Origin: Bacteroidales bacterium UBA3696
GTDB lineage: Bacteria; Bacteroidota; Bacteroidia; Bacteroidales; Paludibacteraceae
Assembly (NCBI GenBank): GCA_002372135.1
Contig: DFIN01000013.1
Location: 1 to 13,142 of the forward strand
Length of the DNA stretch: 13,142 nt
Direction of reading: 5' to 3'
Of the stretch, positions 1 through 7,978 are shown in pieces. The notes below the pieces were generated by a model that saw only the letters and a list, made by a program, of their open reading frames with translations, was not told the DNA's origin and did not search any database. How positions within the stretch are numbered: position 1 is the stretch's first letter; the number at the start of each line of letters is the position of its first letter. A program made the translations under genes and the position numbers.

Positions 1-24
1 GTCTACCAATTCCGCCAATGCCGC
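1..24 (-). tRNA. tRNA-Leu, 5' part only (cut by window edge)
   Basis: Read on the minus strand from 24 down to 1, the sequence has a 7-base acceptor strand (GCGGCAT), the T8-G9 pair and a D-arm TGGCGGAATTGGTAGAC. That 17-base block is the D-arm of many bacterial class II tRNA-Leu genes. The anticodon, long variable arm and 3' acceptor strand lie outside the window, so the isoacceptor cannot be told. A well-formed promoter ends about 28 bases upstream, which fits a short-leader tRNA transcript. The same bases can also be read as an open frame (AALAELVD), but that frame has no ATG, GTG or TTG start after its upstream stop codon, so a tRNA is preferred. Confidence 0.85.
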
Positions 25-52
25 TTGGACTATTTCAGTACCTTTCAGCGCG

Positions 53-84
53 CAAAGGTAAAGCCATTTCCCAACTCAGGCAAA
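53..84 (-). promoter_or_regulatory. Bacteroidota-type promoter of the tRNA-Leu gene
   Basis: On the minus strand TTTG (84-81) is followed after 20 bases by TACCTTTG (60-53). This is an exact match to the Bacteroidota sigma-ABfr consensus TTTG-N19/20-TAnnTTTG. Transcription is inferred to start near 49, leaving a leader of about 25 bases before the mature tRNA. Confidence 0.8.
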
Positions 85-118
85 CAAAAAAGAACAAAAT
101 CGAAATCAAAGAAAAAAA

Positions 119-1393
119 GTGACTTCGTATCAATACCATACTTTCGCCAACGGTTTGCGCCTTGTGCATCTGCATACTTCCTCGCCGGTTGTCTATGCCG
201 GCATTATGGTCGGCGTAGGCACACGCGATGAGTCGCCTCGTGAAAATGGCATGGCGCATTATATAGAACATTGTATATTCAAGGGCTCGCTCACGCAGAA
301 AGGAAGCACGTTCGTGCCCCGTTCCAATCAGCAAATCATTCACAGAATAGAGGATGTCGGCGGAGAAGTAAATGCCTATACTACTAAGGAAGAAACCGTC
401 TTTTATGCCGCCACCCCCGTTGCGTATGTTCAACGCACCCTGCATTTGCTGCTTGATCTTGTGTTCCGGCCTACTTTCCCGAAAGAAGAAACGGATAAAG
501 AGGTGGAAGTTATTCTTGACGAAATTGAGAGTTATAACGACAGTCCGTCCGAACTTATATATGACGACTTTGAAAATCTGATTTTTGCATCCCATCCGTT
601 GGCTCAACCCATTCTCGGTACCCGTAAATCACTTCGACATATTTGCCAATCGCCTCGGCTGGCTCTCCAATTCATGCATCGGCTCTATCAGCCCCAACGG
701 ATGGTGGTATTCACGCAAGGTTGTCTCTCGTTTGAGCGTGTTGTGCGTATTCTTGACGGGCTACTTGAGCATAACGAGATGACCTATTCTGATTTTCCTT
801 CCGAGACAACCTCTCGTGTGCCTTTCGTTCCACAAAAAAAGGAAAATCATACCGTTTCCTATCATAAACATACGCATCAAATCCATCTGATGTTGGGCAA
901 TCGCGCCTTCCCGCTCGGACATACGTACCAGCTTCCGCTTTACTTGCTTAATAATATAATAGGTGGCGGAGCCATGTCATCGCGTCTGAATATGTCTCTG
1001 CGAGAACAGAAGGGATTGGTTTATACGGTTGAATCACAATATACTCCCCTTAGCGATGCCGGCTATTGGTGCACGTATTTGGCATGCGATCCGGAGGATA
1101 AGAATCGCTGTTTAGATCTCGTATATAACGAATTGCAGCAGTTGGTTTCGGAACCGCTTACTCATCAACAACTTGCACAAGCCATGCGGCAACTGCGTGG
1201 TCAAATGGCTATTTCGGCGGAAAATACGGAGAATAACGCACTTGCTATGGCAAAGCAAATGCTCTATTTCGGACAGGCTTATTCTTGGCAGCAAACCTAC
1301 GAGCGGATGCTGACTATTACGCCAGAAGATATACAATTTGCCGCACAGCAGGTACTCGATACCACGCAACTATTCCTACTTTCTTATGAGTAA
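119..1393 (+). CDS. M16 family (insulinase/processing-peptidase-like) zinc metallopeptidase
   Basis: A 424-residue protein of the M16 family, close in length to mitochondrial-processing-peptidase-like bacterial members. The inverted zinc motif HxxEH is H47-Y-I-E50-H51. The third ligand is probably E128, exactly 76 residues after H51, in the helix KEVEVILDEIE. The family segment GGEVNAYTTKEET follows at about 81-93. The C-terminal half carries the conserved GGGAMSSRLNMSLREQKGLVYTV segment that helps bind substrate. No signal peptide is visible, so a cytoplasmic role in degrading or processing peptides is inferred. GTG at 119 is the only standard start between an in-frame stop at 59-61 and the conserved N-terminal strand YHTFANGLRLVH. 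There is no Shine-Dalgarno motif, only an A-rich leader, and no clear plus-strand promoter in the window. The gene is divergent from the tRNA. Family assignment is firm; the substrate is unknown. Confidence 0.93.
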   Translation: MTSYQYHTFANGLRLVHLHTSSPVVYAGIMVGVGTRDESPRENGMAHYIEHCIFKGSLTQKGSTFVPRSNQQIIHRIEDVGGEVNAYTTKEETVFYAATPVAYVQRTLHLLLDLVFRPTFPKEETDKEVEVILDEIESYNDSPSELIYDDFENLIFASHPLAQPILGTRKSLRHICQSPRLALQFMHRLYQPQRMVVFTQGCLSFERVVRILDGLLEHNEMTYSDFPSETTSRVPFVPQKKENHTVSYHKHTHQIHLMLGNRAFPLGHTYQLPLYLLNNIIGGGAMSSRLNMSLREQKGLVYTVESQYTPLSDAGYWCTYLACDPEDKNRCLDLVYNELQQLVSEPLTHQQLAQAMRQLRGQMAISAENTENNALAMAKQMLYFGQAYSWQQTYERMLTITPEDIQFAAQQVLDTTQLFLLSYE

Positions 1394-1408
1394 TCAGATG
1401 GTCGTAAG

Positions 1409-1454
1409 GTGCAATTAAGTGGCAAAAATCAATCAAAAAATGTCCTTATTGCAC
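1409..1454. repeat. Imperfect inverted repeat upstream of the susC-like promoter
   Basis: GTGCAATTAAG (1409-1419) is mirrored by CTTATTGCAC (1445-1454), with one unpaired T and a 25-base spacer. It lies between the M16 stop codon and the promoter at 1482. No T-tract follows on the plus strand, so it does not look like a terminator for the M16 gene. It could be an operator or could be chance in AT-rich sequence. Confidence 0.3.
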
Positions 1455-1481
1455 GAAAAAATAAAAAAAACTGCCATCTCT

Positions 1482-1513
1482 CTTGTTTACCTAAAATTTC
1501 AAGTTTACTTTTG
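1482..1513 (+). promoter_or_regulatory. Bacteroidota-type promoter of the SusC/SusD operon
   Basis: CTTG (1482-1485), one mismatch from the -33 consensus TTTG, is followed after 20 bases by TACTTTTG (1506-1513), a perfect TAnnTTTG -7 element. Transcription is inferred to start near 1517, giving a leader of about 70 bases to the ATG at 1587. The site lies inside an upstream extension of the susC reading frame and therefore argues for the 1587 start. Confidence 0.75.
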
Positions 1514-1586
1514 CACGCTTTTTGTTCAAATTGGATTGACAAAACAGAACGAGACACAAATATTCCTAAATAATATTCAAATTAAC

Positions 1587-4500
1587 ATGAAAAAAGTAGT
1601 TACACTATGGATGCTGAGTTTGCTGACAGTGGGGCTATTCGCTCAGCAAAGGCAAATCAGCGGTGTGGTCGTGGATGAAAAGGGAGAAGCCGTTATCGGA
1701 GCCAGTGTACAGGTAAAGGGTACTTCCCTCGGTACGATTACAGACTTTGACGGGCAGTTCATTCTTTCGGTTGACAAGAATGACAAGACGTTGATTGTTA
1801 GTTATGTGGGTATGCAAACGCAGGAAGTTGCCATTGCCAACAACATGCGCGTTGTGATGAGAGAGAATTCAGAAGTAATTCAGGAAGTGGTGGTAACCGG
1901 TTATGGAAACGTGACCAAAGGTAGTTACGCCGGTTCGGCACAAGCCGTTACTTCTGAGACGATTGAAAAGAAAACACCTTCTGAAATTTCCAAAGCCCTC
2001 GCAGGTGAGGTTGCCGGTGTTCAGGTTATCAATACAAGCGGTCAGCCCGGTACGAATGCTACGATTCATATTCGTGGTTTGGGTTCGGTGAACGCAAAAA
2101 CTACACCTCTATATATTGTGGACGGTGTAACCTATAACGGTGATGTCAGTGCCATTGACCCGGGAGATATCGCTTCTACTACGGTCTTGAAGGACGCCAC
2201 GGCTACTTCGTTGTATGGTTCGCGTGGTGCCAATGGTGTTATCGTGATTACTACCAAGAAAGGTAAACAAGACGATGATGCCAAGATTGATGTAGATGTA
2301 ACTTATGGCGCGAATATGCACTTGTTGCCCATGTACGATGTTATCACGAGCCCTGAAGAGTATGTGGAGATGTCGTGGCAGAGTTTGCGCAACGAATTGG
2401 GTTCGGACCAACTGGCTAATTCCAACCTCTTCTCCGGTCAGGGACTTCCCGCTATTTATAATATGTGGGTGGATGAGAACGGCAAGCAAGTAAGAGGTAA
2501 CAACCTGATAGACCCGACCACCGGTAAATTCTACGAAGGGGTAATTTTCCGCAAGCAATATGAAACGATGCCCACCTGGGAAGATGCTATTTTCCGTACC
2601 GGTCAAAAAGCCAATGCCACCGTGCGTATTTCCGGCGGTAACAGCAAGGTTTCATACTTTACTTCATTGAGTTACCTCAAAGATGAAGGTTACTATATCG
2701 GTTCGGATTATGACCGTTTTACCACCCGTAGCAACATTGATTTTCAGGCAAAAAAATGGCTGAAAGGTTCGGTGAATATCGGTTATACCTATTCTAACCT
2801 TAATAACCCCGGTCAAGGCGGTAATATGAACAACGGTTTTGCCTACGTCAATGGTATTCCGTCTATTTACCCTGTTTATATGTATAATGAGGACGGAACA
2901 GTTCAAATCGACCCCAAGACCGGCGGATACATGTATGACTACGGTATGCACGAAGGTTTTGGACGCGGTTTCGGTAGCGGTATCAACCCCGCCGGTGCAT
3001 TGCGTTATGACAAAGCCAACACCCGTCAGCACCAAGTTACCGCCAACGGTATGCTGGAATTTAAGTTCTATAAAGACCTCAAGCTGGAAGTTACTGCCGG
3101 CGCGCAATACCTCAGCGTGAATAGTGCAGAATTGACCAATAAGTACTATGGCGATGCGGCTAACTTGGGACGTATTTACAAAGGGCAGAACAACTATTTG
3201 TTCTTTGAAACGAAGCAGTTGTTGAAGTACAACAAAGTGATCAGCGACCATACCTTTGATGCAATGGTGGGTCACGAAATGAGTTTCGCTCGCAGTTCAA
3301 CCATGGAAGGTAGTATGAACCGTATTGCCGATCCCGGTATCCTGGAATGGGGCAATGCCATCCAAATGGACGGTATGGGTTCTTCTACCAGCGAAACAGC
3401 CCTTGAGTCTGTATTGGCAAACCTCAATTATACCTATGCTGAGCGTTATCTGCTTACGGCTAACTACCGTGCGGACGGTTCGTCTAAATTTGCCAAGAAC
3501 CACCGCTGGGGACACTTCGGTTCGGTGGGTGCCGGATGGATCTTTACCAATGAAGAGTTTGCGATGTCCAACCAAGACTTCTCCAAGTGGATTAAAGACG
3601 GTAAGTTGCGTCTCTCGTGGGGTGTGTTAGGTAACGAAGGTATTTCAGCCAACCTCTTCCAAGACCATTATAGCATCCAATATGTGGACGGTCAAATAGG
3701 TTATGTCTGGAACTATAAAGGCGCACCTAATCTGACCTGGGAGCGTACACAAACGGTTGACCTCGGTCTTGAGTTTAGTATTAACAAGTATGTGGATCTT
3801 GAGTTGGATTACTTCTGGAAGCTGACGGACAATATGTTGATGCCTCGCTACCAAGCACCTTCTATCGGCTATTCGTCCATCTATATCAACGGAGGTAAGA
3901 TGACTAACCAAGGTGTTGAGTTCCAAGCTAATATCCACGCCCTTGATATGAAGAATATCAAGTTGGACATTCGTTTGAATGGCGGGCACTACCACAATGA
4001 AATCGTTGAGTTGCCCAAGAACCTTGACGACGACAACGAAATGTCCACCAACGGCGGTCTGTATGTGGGGCACTCTATGTATGACTACAATATGCGTGAG
4101 TATGTAGGTGTTAATGAAAAAGATGGTATGGCTATCTATGTAGGTTATTACGATAGCGATCGTGGTCAGTTCGGTACTACCCGTGAAGCCAGCCAAATCA
4201 CCGACGAAGACATTGCCAAATCCAAGAGCGGATATATTGACAACTACATTAGCGATGTATATAAATACCGTTTGGAGCATCCCAATGCTAACATTGATAC
4301 CGTTCACACTACCGATGCCGCTTACTGCGGTTCGGACTTCGTAGGTAAATCGGCTGAACCAGGATTGGACGGCGGTTTTGGTATTGACTTTGAAGCCTAT
4401 GGATTCACGATGAACGTTACTTGCAGCTATCGTATCGGAGGTTATGGCTATGACAATACCTATGCCTCTTTGATGGGTAACGATAAGGTGGGTAACTACA

Positions 4501-4847
4501 ACTGGCACGTGGATATGCGCAACGCATGGACACCCAACAATACAGATACCAATATCCCCCGTCTCAACAACGGTAAGGATACCTATTCCAATGCTGTTTC
4601 GACGCGATTCTTGACCTCGAACTCCTACCTCAGTTTGAACAATATCCGTTTGGGTTATAAGTTCCAGAAAAAACTGATTGAGAAGATTAAATTGAGTCGT
4701 CTTGAAATCTATCTGCAAGCCGATAACCTCGCTATTGCTTCGGCAAGACGCGGCTATAACCCGACCGTCAGCGGTACAGGTTCGTCCAGTGCTTATCAAT
4801 ATACTCCGCTATCCACACTCATAGGCGGTATTAAAGTACAATTCTAA
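1587..4847 (+). CDS. SusC/RagA family TonB-linked outer-membrane transporter
   Basis: A 1086-residue protein that imports a ligand across the outer membrane using TonB energy, with the downstream SusD-like lipoprotein as its lid. The order is: signal peptide (1-19, GLFA before QQ), carboxypeptidase-regulatory-like domain (about 24-95), TonB-box segment EVVVTGYG (100-107), plug (about 115-227) with the family signature LYIVDGVTYNGDVSAI and LKDATATSLYGSRGANGVI, then a beta-barrel ending in a terminal phenylalanine (GGIKVQF), as expected for BamA-dependent insertion. The frame stays open upstream to 1419, but ATG 1587 is chosen because it gives a clean signal peptide and lies downstream of the promoter. 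It is first in an operon with the next two genes. No carbohydrate-active enzyme adjoins it, so the ligand (glycan, peptide or other) is unknown; the lack of enzymes recalls RagA-type peptide importers, but that is only a possibility. Confidence 0.96.
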   Translation: MKKVVTLWMLSLLTVGLFAQQRQISGVVVDEKGEAVIGASVQVKGTSLGTITDFDGQFILSVDKNDKTLIVSYVGMQTQEVAIANNMRVVMRENSEVIQEVVVTGYGNVTKGSYAGSAQAVTSETIEKKTPSEISKALAGEVAGVQVINTSGQPGTNATIHIRGLGSVNAKTTPLYIVDGVTYNGDVSAIDPGDIASTTVLKDATATSLYGSRGANGVIVITTKKGKQDDDAKIDVDVTYGANMHLLPMYDVITSPEEYVEMSWQSLRNELGSDQLANSNLFSGQGLPAIYNMWVDENGKQVRGNNLIDPTTGKFYEGVIFRKQYETMPTWEDAIFRTGQKANATVRISGGNSKVSYFTSLSYLKDEGYYIGSDYDRFTTRSNIDFQAKKWLKGSVNIGYTYSNLNNPGQGGNMNNGFAYVNGIPSIYPVYMYNEDGTVQIDPKTGGYMYDYGMHEGFGRGFGSGINPAGALRYDKANTRQHQVTANGMLEFKFYKDLKLEVTAGAQYLSVNSAELTNKYYGDAANLGRIYKGQNNYLFFETKQLLKYNKVISDHTFDAMVGHEMSFARSSTMEGSMNRIADPGILEWGNAIQMDGMGSSTSETALESVLANLNYTYAERYLLTANYRADGSSKFAKNHRWGHFGSVGAGWIFTNEEFAMSNQDFSKWIKDGKLRLSWGVLGNEGISANLFQDHYSIQYVDGQIGYVWNYKGAPNLTWERTQTVDLGLEFSINKYVDLELDYFWKLTDNMLMPRYQAPSIGYSSIYINGGKMTNQGVEFQANIHALDMKNIKLDIRLNGGHYHNEIVELPKNLDDDNEMSTNGGLYVGHSMYDYNMREYVGVNEKDGMAIYVGYYDSDRGQFGTTREASQITDEDIAKSKSGYIDNYISDVYKYRLEHPNANIDTVHTTDAAYCGSDFVGKSAEPGLDGGFGIDFEAYGFTMNVTCSYRIGGYGYDNTYASLMGNDKVGNYNWHVDMRNAWTPNNTDTNIPRLNNGKDTYSNAVSTRFLTSNSYLSLNNIRLGYKFQKKLIEKIKLSRLEIYLQADNLAIASARRGYNPTVSGTGSSSAYQYTPLSTLIGGIKVQF

Positions 4848-4876
4848 TTCGTAAGCACAGTTAAATTTAGATAAGA

Positions 4877-4881
4877 AAGGA
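4877..4881 (+). promoter_or_regulatory. Shine-Dalgarno-like site of the susD-like gene
   Basis: AAGGA lies 8 bases before the ATG at 4890. It is the only clear Shine-Dalgarno-like motif before a start codon in this window; the other genes have A-rich leaders. Confidence 0.5.
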
Positions 4882-4889
4882 TTTGAGAT

Positions 4890-6533
4890 ATGAAAAAAAG
4901 CATTTTTCTGACTATTGCAACCTGTGCAGTATTCCTCTCTTCGTGCGAGTTCTTGGATCGCACTACGGAAGGTTCTACCCTTATGCAGGACCAGTACGAA
5001 AAATTGGATAACCAAATTGAAGGCTCGGTAAGAGGTCTCTATTCACGCCTATATACTATGGGCGGTTCGGACCACGATACGTTCGGTAAACGCAGTATCG
5101 ACCTTTGGACGGATATTCTTGCTTCTGACATTGCTCTGACCGGCAAAACGTATGGCTGGCTCTATACCGATGAGCAAATGCTGACTATCAACCGTACCGG
5201 AACAATCTGGAGTCACTATTATAGCCAACTGCATAATATCAACGCTACTATTTATGCCTTCCATAACGGATCGTCTTTTATCAACGATTTAGCCCAATAC
5301 GGATGGCCCTCTGAGCAGGCTGCTAAACCCAAAGAAGAGCAGCACGAGTATTCGGAAAAGGACTATGAGAATGCCGTCAACTATGCACAAGTGCTCGGTT
5401 TGCGCGGTTATATCTATTCGCAACTGGTTAAACTTTATACGCCGGTTATGGGTAGCGATAAGTTCCTCGCCGACTCACTCGGTAACTTTGACTGCGTTCC
5501 GCTCTATACCGAAACGAACAAGGACGATCCGCAACCCCTTTCTACCAGTGCCGTGGTTTATAATCAGGTATTCTCCGATTTGGAAATGTCCATCAAGTTG
5601 TTTGAGGAGTTCGGCACGGACTTCGTTCGCGATAGCAAACTCGTTTTGGATCGTGAGGTAGTATGCGGTATTCTCGCCCTCGCCTATCTGAATGAGTGTG
5701 TGTATCGAGTTGGAACGCCTGAATACAATGTTCATGTGCAGAATGCCCTTATCAATGCCGAAAAAGTAATCAATAGCAACAAGTATCAGTTGCTGTCTGA
5801 AAAGAACCTTCTCACCACCGGTTTCAACAGCGTGTCTGACCCGGGGTGGATTTGGGGACAAGAAGTTACCGTGGAAACTTCCGGCGGTCTTAAGTCGTGG
5901 TTCGGACAAGTGGACATTCACTCCTATTCCTATGCATGGGCAGGTGATACCAAGGTGATTGACGCTGACCTTCGTGATGAACTGAACGGACAGACATGGG
6001 ACAAACGCAAGCTGTGGTTCAACGACGGTTCTGCCAACAGTATCTACAAAGACTGCCCCGATGGCAAGTTCTTCTCTGCCCAAAATCCCACTTCTACAGA
6101 TGAAGACGATATTGATCGCGATTGGTTGAGCGATAACGTATTCATGCGCATAGAGGCGATGTATCTGGTTGCAGCCGAAGCCAACTGGCGTCTGAATAAC
6201 CTGACGGATGCTGCCAAGTATATTACCGACATTACGGACCAACGTCTTGATACCACTGCTTTCTTGTGGGAAGATAGATATAATGCGTTCAAAAACGGCT
6301 TAACGACCACCGATGCTGTCAAGAAAGCGCTTATCTACAACTGGCGTGTCGAGATGTGGGGTGAAGGGTATGGTTTGGATACGTTCCGCCGCTTTGGTGA
6401 AAGCCGCAAGAGAGGTGCTAACCATATCGTTGCAAAAGGTATAACCATCAATCCGACAGATACCTACTACAATTTCAACGTGCCCTCGTCTGAAAGTACC
6501 TATAACCCCAATTTGCGGGATAAAGAAGAATAG
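4890..6533 (+). CDS. SusD/RagB family nutrient-binding outer-membrane lipoprotein
   Basis: A 547-residue surface lipoprotein that should cap the SusC-like transporter and bind its ligand. The N-terminus is a type II signal peptide with lipobox L16-S17-S18-C19. The body has family features: helical, TPR-like N-terminal segments rich in aromatic residues (GTIWSHYYSQLHNINATIYAFH; ENAVNYAQVLGLRGYIYSQLVKLY), the segment RIEAMYLVAAEANWRLNNL of the C-terminal SusD region, and the ending with NPN close to the C-terminus. It starts 42 bases after the susC-like stop with no terminator between, so the two are co-transcribed. Ligand-binding residues vary too much in this family to predict the substrate. 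Confidence 0.94.
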   Translation: MKKSIFLTIATCAVFLSSCEFLDRTTEGSTLMQDQYEKLDNQIEGSVRGLYSRLYTMGGSDHDTFGKRSIDLWTDILASDIALTGKTYGWLYTDEQMLTINRTGTIWSHYYSQLHNINATIYAFHNGSSFINDLAQYGWPSEQAAKPKEEQHEYSEKDYENAVNYAQVLGLRGYIYSQLVKLYTPVMGSDKFLADSLGNFDCVPLYTETNKDDPQPLSTSAVVYNQVFSDLEMSIKLFEEFGTDFVRDSKLVLDREVVCGILALAYLNECVYRVGTPEYNVHVQNALINAEKVINSNKYQLLSEKNLLTTGFNSVSDPGWIWGQEVTVETSGGLKSWFGQVDIHSYSYAWAGDTKVIDADLRDELNGQTWDKRKLWFNDGSANSIYKDCPDGKFFSAQNPTSTDEDDIDRDWLSDNVFMRIEAMYLVAAEANWRLNNLTDAAKYITDITDQRLDTTAFLWEDRYNAFKNGLTTTDAVKKALIYNWRVEMWGEGYGLDTFRRFGESRKRGANHIVAKGITINPTDTYYNFNVPSSESTYNPNLRDKEE

Positions 6534-6583
6534 GACTGAATCAAATTAATCAACATAAAACTCAACAAAAAACAATTAACAGT

Positions 6584-7825
6584 ATGAAAAAAATTCTTTG
6601 CGGAGCTCTCGCGCTCCTCACACTGTCAGCAGCTTTCGTAGGTTGCAAAAAGGACAAAGATGAAACGAATGCTACCGAGATTACGCTTAGCGTTAGTAGC
6701 ATCAAGATGGCTTCTACCACCTATGACAGCAGTGAAGGTATTGACGTTCCCAACACCATTCGCTTCACCATTACCCCGAAAGACTTGACCTACACCATCA
6801 CCGCTTCTGAGGAAGGTGTTGTTACTTGGACCATCAGCAAGAATGTGGTTACTTTGACCGCTCAGAAGATTGGTACCACCGAGCTGACTATCGCTTCTAC
6901 TTCTACGACCTCTACCGCTGTTCTGCCCGTTCAGGTTGTATCTGAAATTGAGAGCCTTTCTTTCACACAAGCTACCGTGTCGTATTACAACGGTGCTGAC
7001 TATCTGGCTACTCTGGATACCGTTGATAGCGTGTTCTCGTATGTAGGCGATGACAATAAAACGCACTATCTCCGTGCTTTCCTCGTAGATGCTACTGTGG
7101 AACTCTTCTCTGACGGTTTGTATATCAACGACGATCAAGATATGGCAGGTGCTGAGGTTGGTTATGTAGCCAATTTCCCTGCAAAAGCTTTCTATGCTCC
7201 CGAAGGTATGAATGACGACCGTGGTTTCACGGGTGCTGCAGCTGTATCTACCGGTCTTTGGAGCACACAAACTTCGGCTAAGTCGCACGCTATGAAGGGT
7301 GGTTATCTGGATGTAGATAGCGAGGAAGCTGCCATGGATCACATAAAGGCTGCCATCAATTATTGGAATGCTTATCAAACCGGTGGTACGGAGGAAGACC
7401 TCAAGAACTTCCAATTGGAAATGGCACTTGCTGACACCACTGCTTTCAAGGGTGCTAAACTCATCAAATATACGTATAGCGCATACTTTAACGATTATTC
7501 GATGACCTTCATGCCTGCAGGTATTGTTAATGCAGGTCTGTTGCAAATGGCTTATAACGAGGCTTCGATGTATATGTACTCCGTTCCGGCTGCTGAGATG
7601 TATATCAATGTGGTTAACGGCGACTATGGTTGGGGCGTTTATGTAGAGCAGAATGAGATTTCTAAGGAAATCACGCTGCTCAGCACCAACTTCGAAGTAG
7701 AGAAGAACTCGATTCACTACAAACATATTGACTCTGCCGAAAGTGCTCCTGCTCGTATGGGTGTTAACCAATTCGATAAGGCTGTTCGCACCTTTGCAGT
7801 TCCCCGCAACGTTCGTATGCGTTAA
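6584..7825 (+). CDS. Lipoprotein of unknown function with an Ig-like N-terminal part, third gene of the Sus-like operon
   Basis: A 413-residue lipoprotein with signal peptide and lipobox F18-V19-G20-C21, then a charged KKDKDE linker. Residues about 28-120 are Thr/Ser/Val-rich beta-strand sequence; the stretch VTWTISKNVVTLTAQKIGTTELTI resembles bacterial Ig-like (Big_2-type) domains. I do not recognise the remaining 290 residues or so. They contain aromatic patches (YTYSAYFNDYSMTF, GDYGWGVYVEQN), no cysteine after the lipobox cysteine and no catalytic motif I can see. It sits 50 bases after the susD-like gene and just before the operon terminator, the place where many Sus-like operons encode an accessory surface-binding lipoprotein (SusE/SusF position). 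A ligand-binding role is therefore inferred from context only. Its alanine codons are mostly GCT, whereas the susC-like gene uses much GCC. Confidence 0.9.
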   Translation: MKKILCGALALLTLSAAFVGCKKDKDETNATEITLSVSSIKMASTTYDSSEGIDVPNTIRFTITPKDLTYTITASEEGVVTWTISKNVVTLTAQKIGTTELTIASTSTTSTAVLPVQVVSEIESLSFTQATVSYYNGADYLATLDTVDSVFSYVGDDNKTHYLRAFLVDATVELFSDGLYINDDQDMAGAEVGYVANFPAKAFYAPEGMNDDRGFTGAAAVSTGLWSTQTSAKSHAMKGGYLDVDSEEAAMDHIKAAINYWNAYQTGGTEEDLKNFQLEMALADTTAFKGAKLIKYTYSAYFNDYSMTFMPAGIVNAGLLQMAYNEASMYMYSVPAAEMYINVVNGDYGWGVYVEQNEISKEITLLSTNFEVEKNSIHYKHIDSAESAPARMGVNQFDKAVRTFAVPRNVRMR

Positions 7826-7880
7826 GCAAAAGCAGGTATAACTATCCGCTTACCATAGCAGTTTAGATGTACCACAAAAT

Positions 7881-7924
7881 ATGAGAGAGTATATCCCAAC
7901 GATATACTCTCTCTCATTTTATAT
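7881..7924 (+). terminator. Hairpin terminator after the Sus-like operon
   Basis: GAGAGAGTATATC (7883-7895) pairs perfectly over 13 bp with GATATACTCTCTC (7901-7913) around a 5-base loop (CCAAC). ATTTTATATAT follows on the plus strand. The minus strand gives the same stem followed by ATATTTTG, so it may also stop transcription coming from the 5'-nucleotidase gene. Confidence 0.75.
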
Positions 7925-7925
7925 A

Positions 7926-7960
7926 TCTAACCTCTAACTTCTAACCTCTAACCTCTAACA
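7926..7960. repeat. Tandem repeat of a 7-base unit (TCTAAC + one base), five copies
   Basis: Five head-to-tail 7-mers begin at 7926, 7933, 7940, 7947 and 7954. The first six bases of each are TCTAAC and the seventh is C, T, C, C or A. A sixth TCTAAC occurs alone at 7970-7975. The array fills the gap between the terminator and the stop codon of the convergent 5'-nucleotidase gene and is non-coding. Confidence 0.9.
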
Positions 7961-7978
7961 GTGCAGCGGTCTAACTTT

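Noticed and set aside
1..60. Minus-strand peptide frame reading LKGTEIVQAALAELVD at the left edge
   Set aside because: It has no ATG, GTG or TTG before TTG in the middle of the conserved tRNA block, overlaps a perfect promoter, and the 17-base tRNA-Leu D-arm match explains the sequence better.
1520..1544. Possible weak hairpin TTTTGT/ACAAAA in the susC-like leader
   Set aside because: Only six mostly A-T pairs with a 13-base loop; expected by chance in such AT-rich sequence.
1419..1586. 56-residue N-terminal extension of the SusC-like protein starting at ATG 1419
   Set aside because: It spans the promoter at 1482-1513, has low-complexity AT-rich composition, and would bury the signal peptide that begins at the ATG at 1587.
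3645..4799. Long open frame (384 codons) on the minus strand opposite the susC-like gene, and similar long frames opposite the lipoprotein gene (6626-7771) and mfd
   Set aside because: These are antisense shadows: low-complexity Ile/Val/Thr-rich translations without domains, fully overlapped by genes with clear family signatures.
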